Assembly: GCA_030407315.1 (NCBI GenBank)
Contig: JALQPE010000320.1
Span: forward strand, 186,001-250,000
Source: Asparagopsis taxiformis
Taxonomy: Eukaryota; Rhodophyta; Florideophyceae; Bonnemaisoniales; Bonnemaisoniaceae
Reading direction: 5' to 3'
DNA: 64,000 bases
Positions within the stretch are counted from its first letter, which is position 1. Each line of letters begins with the position of its first letter. The notes under the pieces were generated by a model, which saw only the letters and a program-made list of their open reading frames with translations, was not told where the DNA came from and did not search any database. Shown piece after piece: positions 40,103 to 48,176 of the stretch. The position numbers were made by a program, and so were the translations under genes.

Positions 40103-41530
40103 ATGCCTCCCCGTCAACCAAAAAGCGATGCGGATGGCGCTGTCACTCCACGAAAAACCCCTGTGCGTCGAAAACGGGCCACACAACCTCCGCCATCTGT
40201 TGTAACACCAGGGATTGCTTCTATCTGTGCACCACATAAGCAGACTCAGGCAAAAAAAGCAGCAACAACCACCAGAAAACGAAAGCCTTCTACTAAACTG
40301 CGCGAAAGCTCTACCAGTTCACCGAACAACTCGCCTGTTCACAAGCGCCCTCGTGCGCAGAAAAAGGTGCAAGAGAAATCTATAGCAGATATAGAGAATA
40401 ACCCGGCTCTGGATATATCCAGCATTACGATTGAGGATAATGAACAGAGTACGGAGGAGAACGGCGCAACAGGTGATGTGGATCAAGGAGATCAAATTGG
40501 AGCTGGGCGATCATATTTTGAGGCGCACAAAGGTGCATTGCGAACGTCCAACTTAACATTAGCAGATGTGAATATTATGCCTCCAGCCGCTCTTCAAAAA
40601 GCTTTGGAGAATATCCAAGATGCTCTGCATCAGGAGCGGGACAATCTATTGAAAGAACAACATCGGCGATTTTCAGAGTACGCCTTTATGCTGGCTGCTG
40701 GTCATGCTCTATTGTTCTACGGTTATGGATCCAAGAAATCTCTCTTGGATGAGCTGGCACGTTCACAGAATTCACAATACGACATTATTGGATTGAATGG
40801 CTACCATCCATCACTCAGTCTGCGCACTGTTCTAACCCAGATATCAAACGACATTCTCCAGCTTCCCGCACATCCCAAACGCAGCGTGCTTGACTATGTG
40901 GACGCCATCAATAACGGAATCGGGAAAAGGAAGGTACTGCTCGTCGTCCATAACATTGATGGGTTGCCTTTACGGTCACAAGAGTCGCAGCACGCATTAG
41001 CCAAACTAAGCACGATTGAAAATATATCGATCATCGCAAGCATCGACCACGTCAATGCGCCTCTACTATGGGATGGCATATCCTACTCTAGCTTCCGCTG
41101 GCTATGGGTAAAAGCTGACACATTCGTCTCTTATGAGACAGAAACTGTGTTCAGTTCGAAGCCGATGCTTCGGGGCGGAGGCGAAAGAAGAGTAGAGGGA
41201 GCCATTGCACTGCTAAAATCACTTTCGACAAAGGCGCGTGGTGTGTTCCGAGCACTGGCAGAAGCTCAGACAGGTGTAGAGAACACGAGGGAGGATGCGA
41301 GTTCGAAGGGAAAGTCGCGAGTGTCGCGTTTAACGTTCAATCAGCTGTTTGAGATTACGAAGGAAAGATTTCTGGCAAGCGACTTTGCTACTCTCCGGAC
41401 CACTTTGACAGAGTTGCAGACACATGACTTACTCGAGAGTCGCCGAGGAGCAGATATGGAAGAACAAATTTGGGTGCCATTGGATGCATCTCAATTGAAA
41501 GTTGTTTTGAAAGAGATCGCTGGACCTTGA
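40103..41530 (+). CDS. ORC2: Origin recognition complex subunit 2
   Basis: AAA+-like and winged-helix subunit of ORC, needed for origin licensing. The 475-residue product has a basic disordered N-terminus (about 1-105, with RRKRATQPPP and KKAATTTRKRKP as nuclear signals). The conserved core starts at YFEAHKGALRTSNLTL. Hallmark blocks are LLFYGYGSKKSLLDELA, IIGLNGYHPSLSLRTVL, VLLVVHNIDGLPLR, ISIIASIDHVNAPLLWD and FRWLWVKADTF. A C-terminal winged helix (about 365-470) follows. Like other ORC2 proteins it keeps the AAA+ fold but not a proper Walker A. The start is the ATG at 40103; 18 nt upstream the frame begins with GTG only. Confidence 0.93.
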   Translation: MPPRQPKSDADGAVTPRKTPVRRKRATQPPPSVVTPGIASICAPHKQTQAKKAATTTRKRKPSTKLRESSTSSPNNSPVHKRPRAQKKVQEKSIADIENNPALDISSITIEDNEQSTEENGATGDVDQGDQIGAGRSYFEAHKGALRTSNLTLADVNIMPPAALQKALENIQDALHQERDNLLKEQHRRFSEYAFMLAAGHALLFYGYGSKKSLLDELARSQNSQYDIIGLNGYHPSLSLRTVLTQISNDILQLPAHPKRSVLDYVDAINNGIGKRKVLLVVHNIDGLPLRSQESQHALAKLSTIENISIIASIDHVNAPLLWDGISYSSFRWLWVKADTFVSYETETVFSSKPMLRGGGERRVEGAIALLKSLSTKARGVFRALAEAQTGVENTREDASSKGKSRVSRLTFNQLFEITKERFLASDFATLRTTLTELQTHDLLESRRGADMEEQIWVPLDASQLKVVLKEIAGP

Positions 41531-41804
41531 ATGCTTCGCTTCGAGACTAATATCAGTAACATAAGTGTCACAACTACTGATTCGCGAGATTAGAAGTCCA
41601 TCATTCCATGCTTCGTTTTGTTCCAGTCTATAAGCTCATGGGGAACAAAACTTGCCATCTCCGTCTTTCTAGCTCTGCTGAGAGAAGAACCGGAGTAGCG
41701 CAGCAGTTGAATTGTCTTGTTGTGGTAGACTTGTTAAATTCGTTGCAACCTTTTGAAATTTGAACGTTGACGATACAATTTTCCACTTCCCTGGCGGGCA
41801 AATT

Positions 41805-43213
41805 ATGTTGAATTCGCTTTGCTTGCTGCCCTCCACATCCGCACCACCCTTCTATAGTTGGCCAGAAACATTGCCCAGGTCTAGTTGCAACGATCCGATG
41901 GAGATCCCGCCTGGTTCTCATCAATCAAACCCTTGCAGTACACAGTCATCTTCTCCACACTGGCAAACCAAGCGATTTGAGCGTATCCTAAGTACGTTTT
42001 GAGTGTAATATACCAACCCTAACAAGACCCCTATTCCCCGATGATCGCCTATATCTGACCGTGGTTGTGACAGACATGATCTTCATCTTGTTTAGCTGTA
42101 CCACATCCATTGCAGGACCATTTGCTCCGATGGACTGGTGAATTCGACGCCTGCGATCGAGCTGCTAATCTTGGAAATGCACTTGATACTGTCACTGCTT
42201 TCTATCAACAACTAATCGTGCAGTTTACAAGAACTGCAGATGTGCGAGTTCGATGTATTGAAGCCCCAACACCATTTATGGTTGTTCCAATGTATTACTG
42301 CGACAAAGGTTTGGATGCCATACTTCATGCCATTGCGACAATTCGCAGGCAAATCAATAGATTGTATTCGGAACTGCGCGTGGTGAAGGATCTGTGTCAG
42401 TCCAGACATGCCGTGGCTCAGACACTATATAAAGAGCTTGAGGGTTCAAAAGATGGTGAACGGGGACCTGGGATGATGTCAATGATTAGTTCATCAAAGG
42501 CAAGGTATGCAACGTAACTTTGCTTCATTGTACCAACTTGTAAGACTTTGCTCGATGACTCTGACGACCTTGTTCTAATCTGGAATATTGAAAATTTGTT
42601 TGCCGCGGACGTTACATCGAACAGGGCCGCGATTTTTGAAGCTCTCGCGGAGAGAATTGAAAGCATCCTACGCGGGGGAAACTCGATGTTCTTGTATTTG
42701 AACAAGTCGTGGTGCCATGATAACCCTGCCCTCAAATCGTTCTCTGCATTTGATGCAACACAGGGTTCAAACCACACTGGAAACGGCCACAGTGAACTTC
42801 TCGCAACGCCAGATGAAGAAGGAAACGTTTTGGACTTACGAAATGCTGCAGGCCCGTCTCGCCATGACGCTGTCGAGAAGACTCCAGAAATGAAACGCTG
42901 CTTGGAAAATGAAATTCCTGTCACCCAGGCTTCCTCTCCTCGACGAAAAAGAGCTAATGTTGTAAGTGCAGGACTTGAGCTCTCCCAAGGGTCTAGAGGA
43001 GTGCCTATCAATGAGAGAAGAATGGAACCAGAGGCAGAGTCGAGGCGAGCAGTTCTTACACAGAAATCAGTAGAAAGTATTGACACATGTGGTAAGGATC
43101 AGGATGGAGAGGATGAACTTGTCCGAAAGGAGTTGGTCAGAGAATTTGAAGGGAAACAATTGGCTTTCGTGGCAGCTATGAAAAGGAGTAAGATTGTAGA
43201 AGATGATCATTGA
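41805..43213 (+). CDS. Orphan three-exon protein with a GC-AG intron
   Basis: Proposed exons: 41805-41991, 42096-42499 and 42545-43213, giving 419 residues. Intron 1 (104 nt) has donor GTACGT and acceptor TTGTTTAG and joins the frames in phase. Intron 2 is 45 nt: only the donor AAG|GCAAGG at 42500 keeps frame with acceptor TTGTAAG, so it would be a GC-AG intron. All GT donors nearby give a frameshift and an early stop. The product has a Ser/Pro-rich start, a helical middle (about 65-200, with LHAIATIRRQINRLYSELRVVKDL as a possible coiled coil), and a charged disordered C-terminus with a basic SPRRKRANV signal. No domain is recognised. Retained-intron or sequencing-error explanations remain possible. 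Confidence 0.55.
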
Positions 43214-43594
43214 TGATTCTCCGTAAACCATATGCGATATGGAACATGCAGAGATTTACAGCTTTACTATCGAGAAATCTGAAGTGTGCTATTCCATGCC
43301 TGAGATAAGTCGAGAAGACCTAGACCGTATTTCCCAACGATCGGTAATCCTTTGTAGCTGATCTCATGGTAGGAAACCCTTCTAGCTAGCTATCTACAAT
43401 TTAGCTCTTCAGCTGTGACTTGTTCCAATAGACACCCCTTTCTAAGCTGTAAGGGGATCTGAAAGCCCTAAGGTGAAATTTTCGTGGTACTCGCTGCCGG
43501 AACGATGCAGAGAGACCACAGCTAAGTCAATGATGTTCTTGCTTTGTCTGAATACCTATGAGATCTACATGTTAGAAATATATTTGAAACGGCG
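43214..43594. other. Tail-to-tail spacer; possible last exon of the Cys-rich gene
   Basis: 381 bp between convergent genes. On the minus strand, after donor AAG|GTATGA at 43594, a TTTCTAAC branch-like site and acceptor ATTCAG could add six residues (TKQEHH) to the Cys-rich protein. Nothing else is seen. Confidence 0.35.
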
Positions 43595-44611
43595 TCATAC
43601 CTTATCGGGTCCGCACCAAAAGCAGAACCATATTGCTCCAAACACCCCCAAAGGTACGAAGATGCCCAGAAAAGAGATGAAGAAACATCTGAGTCTCACC
43701 CAGGCAGATGCTTCCTTTCTGAGTGAGCAAAATGACGATGCCGGCAATCGGCATATATCGTTATATGCATAATTGGCAACACATCGGGCTGCATCGCAGT
43801 TAAGTCGATTTCCAGAGCAGATTCCATATCTTTCCAGACTTCGCTGTCCCATGCAGTCGGTGCGATCAAAGCAAGAAGCGCATTCCTCGGGACATTGACC
43901 TTCGTTGCGTGAAACACCGCACGTTTCTTTCGCCTCACCATCCAAACAGATACCTTGTTCAACGCAATGAACAGTTCCGTTTTGGCATAAATTCAATTCT
44001 TCCATGACACTGTTGCATTCATACTGTTGGATACATGAACCACAGCTTTCATCGCACGTCGCTATGCTGGGTATACTTGAGGCATAACATAGAGCTGACT
44101 TTACTTCGACATCGAGGCATGAATCCGCGCAGTTAACGTGTTCTTCGATACAGCCAGGTCTTTGATCCCATTGACAAAGTTCTCTTCCACCACATTTCTC
44201 GCACGAGTTGTTACATTGGCCGGTGTTCTTCACTTTGGAACACTGCCTTTTGGCATCACCTCCTAAGCAGGTCTTGAAATCGTCGCACTTTATGACACCG
44301 CCGTCGCATAATCCGATTTGTTCCATTTCTCCGTTGCATTGGTACTGGTTGATGCAATGATCGCACGTCATATCGCAGTTGGTGCCATTCGAAATACTTG
44401 ATGCGTAGCATATGGTATTTCTGACATCGATGTTGAGGCAATGGCTAGAGCAGTTGAGAGGGTGGTTGTTACAATCGCTAGCATCAGAGACTTGACAGAA
44501 GTTTGTGCCGGAACAATCTGTACAGTTTTGTGAGCATTTCTTGTTGGCATGGGCTGAGGAAACTATTATAGAGTGTACAAGGGCCAAGCCTAGTAGGAAG
44601 CACCTCGACAT
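43595..44611 (-). CDS. Type I membrane protein with five tandem 8-cysteine modules
   Basis: 338-residue protein not matching any family I know. Residues 1-23 are a signal peptide (cleavage likely after SSAHA). Five modules follow at 26-68, 79-124, 133-175, 186-231 and 240-287, each with eight cysteines in the pattern C-x3-C-x2-C-x5-C-x7/9/11-C-x6-C-x3/4/5-C-x8/9-C. The modules alternate as A-B-A-B-C: A modules have x7 and x3 spacings and end near CYASS, while B modules have x9 and x5 and end CLxGxAK. A hydrophobic span (about 309-331, Phe/Ile/Val-rich with Trp and Cys) is followed by a few cytosolic residues. Extracellular, disulfide-rich surface protein is the natural reading. The start is the ATG at 44611. 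The last codon may be followed by a small intron. Confidence 0.8.
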   Translation of the reverse strand: MSRCFLLGLALVHSIIVSSAHANKKCSQNCTDCSGTNFCQVSDASDCNNHPLNCSSHCLNIDVRNTICYASSISNGTNCDMTCDHCINQYQCNGEMEQIGLCDGGVIKCDDFKTCLGGDAKRQCSKVKNTGQCNNSCEKCGGRELCQWDQRPGCIEEHVNCADSCLDVEVKSALCYASSIPSIATCDESCGSCIQQYECNSVMEELNLCQNGTVHCVEQGICLDGEAKETCGVSRNEGQCPEECASCFDRTDCMGQRSLERYGICSGNRLNCDAARCVANYAYNDICRLPASSFCSLRKEASAWVRLRCFFISFLGIFVPLGVFGAIWFCFWCGPDKV

Positions 44612-44799
44612 CAATAGAGGGGTCGCGCGGTCAACTGGGCGTTACAGAAGTAGGATGGGTTGGAGAGTTAGAATGATGCGCTCGGGGATGGGTGGGATGG
44701 CATAGCACGGCGATATTGACGGAACGGTGATGAGGTGAAGGGCTACAGCAGCGATAATACGGTGTTGATGGAGTGAAGGAGGAATAAAGATACAGGGGG

Positions 44800-45012
44800 C
44801 TAACATGTATACAAGTATTTGATGTGCGGTCTAGGCTAACGGGCAAGGGCATGAGTGGTGTGAATCGAATTGAATAATGTCAGGATGATGGAAAGTTTGT
44901 GGGACTGTGTGAGCAGCAAGGCTGTTGTTACCTCGATTGGGTTCGGTTCGGGTGGCTTGTTGTATAAATGTCGTTGAAGAGCTAGGTGTCCATCGCCGCG
45001 CGACGGGTCCAT
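44800..45012 (-). CDS. Candidate small spliced gene (unresolved 3' end)
   Basis: ATG at 45012 opens a 27-codon exon (MDPSRGDGHLALQ ... PNPIE) that ends at a donor-like GAG|GTAACA (44931). Using acceptor CCGTTAG, exon 2 (44835-44800) adds 11 residues and gives a 38-residue peptide. Reading through instead gives 58 residues. A TATAAATAG sequence lies 83 bp upstream and an E2F-like GCGGGAAA 26 bp upstream of the ATG. Other acceptors further down are possible. No homology is recognised. The promoter elements, not the peptide, are the main support. Confidence 0.28.
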
Positions 45013-45094
45013 GCTGCGTGCTCGTTGGGCAGTGAATGCGGGAAATAGGGGTGCAGCCAGGCGGATTGAGCGATCAAGAAAGTGGAACGGGCAA

Positions 45095-45103
45095 CTATTT
45101 ATA
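45095..45103 (-). promoter_or_regulatory. TATA box (TATAAATAG)
   Basis: The best TATA consensus noted in the window, read on the minus strand, 83 bp upstream of the small candidate exon at 45012 and about 480 bp upstream of the Cys-rich gene. It could serve either gene. Confidence 0.4.
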
Positions 45104-45788
45104 GGGCAAGACACGTGGAACGCAGTTTCCGCCTCGAGTCGTGAGTCATTCGGACGATATATGCGCAGGTGAATAAGAAACTTGTCGTGACAGATGCGCT
45201 ATAATACGGACCATTTCTCGACTTGTTGATTACACAAGCTGGCGGCCCGCGATCTGGCGCAAGGTATGGCACTTGTGAATGTTTGTTCAACGCTTGTCGC
45301 CAACAAATTCAAACAGTTAGTTTCTATGGTGGCAGAGTAGAAATGCGAGTTGTACCTTCGCTCGATGCGCTGCGCGGCGTGAATAGCGATATAAAATCAC
45401 AGCTACATCGTTTTGACGTATTCGTTCGGCGACGGAGCGCGTGCCAACAGTGTGTCGCTTGGAGCTTGAACGAACGCAGCTCGCTGCCATAACTTTTAGG
45501 TGCTGCCTCGTAGTGGTCGCGGTGGAACGGCGTGCTCTAGAGTGCTATCACGAGTCGCGATCGGAAATCCACGCCCGACGTCTATTGTTACGGCACAAAT
45601 TACTAGAGTATAACGATAACAACGCATATGCAGAGAATTGTAGCTACTCAACTTGAGCAACGTGTCAATCCCTTAATAGCGGATAACGGTAGACATCCGT
45701 CTCATTACAACCCTAATAACAGATAACACAACTGCAACCTTGATTGCACAATTCAGCTTAGCATTTCTTCTACAGTACACTATCTCAT

Positions 45789-47900
45789 TCATTCATGGAA
45801 ATGGTCAAAGATCTTCTCCGCCAGAGCCGGACCAATCCCTGTCGCCTTTTCCAGCTCTGACTTGCTGGCTTTGGCGACACCCTCCGAGCTCCCATTGAAG
45901 TATTCCAGCAAAGCTGCTCGCTTCATTTTCCCCAATCCACTGATACCGTCGAGCCCGGACCGCAGTTCCTGTCTCCCTCTCCGTCTGCGATGCGCTGACA
46001 CCGCACACCGATGTGCTTCATCTCTTACTCGGCAAACAAGCCGAATACCGTCGTTCATAAAGTACCCGCCCTTCCCCTCATCAAAATTGATAGCATTGTT
46101 TTCCTTCTCGACAAATATCGCTTCATCCTGTTTCGCTATGCCGATCATAGGCACTTGAACATCCATTTCTTGTAATGCTTCGGAGGCAGCACTTAGTTGC
46201 CCTTTGCCTCCATCAATGATCAGTAGATCTGGCATGGACGCTGTATACGCAGATGTAGACTTGAATCTCATCCGTAACGTCTCCCTGATCGATTCATAAT
46301 CATCAGGCTGACCTCGACGCGATGAGTCTTCCGAAATATTATATCTTCTATACTCGGCAGGTACTGACACCCCATTGAGAAATACAACTTGTGCGCCAAT
46401 AGCATTCGATCCACTAGTATGTGAAATATCATAGCCTTCTATTCGACGTAGCACACTCGACTTGTCCATATGCACCGTAAAGTCATTGAAATATGGACTT
46501 ACCAGCTCAAAAAGTGAAGAAACACTTTGGATGGAATCAGACGTACGTTGCTCCTCTAGGTCAACCTCAACTTGAGCATTGTGTTCAACCATTGCAACAA
46601 TCGCGCGTGTGCTGGGTCCCGCTAGTCGAATTGTTACCGACTTGCCCCTCTTGTCAGATAAAGCCGCTTTCAGAACTGCAGAATCTGATATAGATGTACT
46701 GACAACTACTTGCTCCGGAATTTCCATGGGATGGCGGGTGGCAGCATAATGTGAAGACAAAACTGCACTTAAAACGTCACCTGTTGAAGATTCATCTGTA
46801 CAAGCTTCCACGGTAAAAATCAATCGAGCGATAACCTTGCCGCCACGAACCTGGAAAAGAACAACCTTGCCTATACTTTCCGACTGCGCAATTCCAAACA
46901 CGTCTCTGGACACAAATGGGTCAAGCGTGACTATACTTGCGGCAGCGTTTGCGTCAAGTGTGAAACTATTTTGTAGGTTGTGAGAAGGTTGATGTTCGGA
47001 AAATGCGCCATCGAAGAAAACGTTTTCAATCGCAGCTATTTTGTCTCGCCACACAGCAGCGATTTCATATTGCATCGCATCAGAGTAGGTTTGCATCTCC
47101 GTTCGCATTTGGTCAAGAACCTCCACAACTCGACCTTTCAATAACTTATCTACTTTAGATATTGTTTTCGCGTAATCATCTGTCGACACCAGTTTCTGAC
47201 ACGGAGCCGGGCAGCGTCCAAGATCATAATTTATACACGGTCTGTCCGAGAACAATCTCCGTGGTCGTTGTCGGAGCGGAAATACAGCATGAATACAATC
47301 CAAAATCTGTCGCAGCCTCGCCTCATCTACAAACGGTCCGTATAAACGATCTGCGGGATTCTTACGGTTACGGGATCTCGTGACGAATATTCGAGGATAA
47401 TCGTCAGAAAATGTAATGATTGCATATGGATGTCGTCGATCATCCTTCAGAAGCACGTTGTATTTGGGTTTAAGTTCACTGACCATGGAGGCTTCCAATG
47501 CCAATGCAGCTGACTCGCTCTGTGTGACGATGAAATCCACGCTGGACGCTTCGCTGAGCATTGTTGCAATACGGCGTGCAACATTGGAGGAAGGGCGCAC
47601 GCCGGACACAGTGGTGTTGTCACGAGCGACATACTGACGGAGTCGCGTAGATATTGTACGCGCCTTTCCAATGTACAGAACCTCTCCATTGGCAGCCAAG
47701 AAACGATAGACACCGGGCTCACAAGGGGCCGATTTTACAACCTGCCATATGGACTGGTGGCTTGGTGCGGACAAAGTGATAGGTCGGGGACGAGAGGGAG
47801 GATGCACACATTTGGGCACGATTGCAGCAGGACGATAGGAAAGTCGGAGGTTGTTTGTCCTGAGAAGTTTAGAGGAAGCTGGGAGTAGGAAGGCTAACAT
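45789..47900 (-). CDS. UVRC: UvrC excinuclease subunit, nuclear-encoded with targeting-like N-terminus
   Basis: Bacterial-type nucleotide-excision repair endonuclease that makes both incisions in the UvrABC system. 703 residues. The first 48 residues are hydrophobic/basic without acids (MLAFLLPASSKLLRTNNLRL) and precede the bacterial start, as in an organelle presequence. The GIY-YIG nuclease follows (GVY 63-65, YIG 76-78, catalytic Glu136 in ALALE). The cysteine loop (CINYDLGRCPAPC) and UVR helices (about 255-300) come next. The RNase H-like 3' nuclease domain keeps its acidic residues (EGYDISHTSG, LLIIDGGKG) and a DEAH block. A helix-hairpin-helix pair ends the protein. All catalytic blocks are intact. 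Plastid or mitochondrial repair is inferred. UvrA and UvrB partners are not in this window. Confidence 0.9.
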   Translation of the reverse strand: MLAFLLPASSKLLRTNNLRLSYRPAAIVPKCVHPPSRPRPITLSAPSHQSIWQVVKSAPCEPGVYRFLAANGEVLYIGKARTISTRLRQYVARDNTTVSGVRPSSNVARRIATMLSEASSVDFIVTQSESAALALEASMVSELKPKYNVLLKDDRRHPYAIITFSDDYPRIFVTRSRNRKNPADRLYGPFVDEARLRQILDCIHAVFPLRQRPRRLFSDRPCINYDLGRCPAPCQKLVSTDDYAKTISKVDKLLKGRVVEVLDQMRTEMQTYSDAMQYEIAAVWRDKIAAIENVFFDGAFSEHQPSHNLQNSFTLDANAAASIVTLDPFVSRDVFGIAQSESIGKVVLFQVRGGKVIARLIFTVEACTDESSTGDVLSAVLSSHYAATRHPMEIPEQVVVSTSISDSAVLKAALSDKRGKSVTIRLAGPSTRAIVAMVEHNAQVEVDLEEQRTSDSIQSVSSLFELVSPYFNDFTVHMDKSSVLRRIEGYDISHTSGSNAIGAQVVFLNGVSVPAEYRRYNISEDSSRRGQPDDYESIRETLRMRFKSTSAYTASMPDLLIIDGGKGQLSAASEALQEMDVQVPMIGIAKQDEAIFVEKENNAINFDEGKGGYFMNDGIRLVCRVRDEAHRCAVSAHRRRRGRQELRSGLDGISGLGKMKRAALLEYFNGSSEGVAKASKSELEKATGIGPALAEKIFDHFHE

Positions 47901-48176
47901 GGGAGGCGACCAGTGTCTTCGGCGGGGCGATTAGCATGTGTGATACACGCAATGTTATTAAAGGGGCAAACTGCAACTGGCGTCATCTCGTCTCGAGGTT
48001 TAATTAAGAAAAAATAAATATTGCGCCTGTGTGATCCCTGGTCCGCACTCAGTTGGGCTACCAAAGTTGGACAATGATCAGTCGCAAGTGGTCGGTACGT
48101 TGTGGATACCCTCGGTACACTTTTTACAGAAGATGCTGTGCAATTCAATTAACAATGTGATCGCTAGAAACACTGG

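Larger units (their letters stand above)
44612..45788. other. Upstream region of the Cys-rich gene / downstream of UvrC
   Basis: 1.18 kb. On the minus strand it holds a TATAAATAG element (45095-45103), an E2F-like GCGGGAAA (45038-45045) and a plausible small first exon from 45012. A TACAGTAC motif lies just past the UvrC stop near 45773. No other coding signal is recognised. Confidence 0.4.

Noticed and set aside
42418..43086. 222-codon minus-strand frame
   Set aside because: Antisense to the last exons of the three-exon orphan; the plus-strand reading has splice support.
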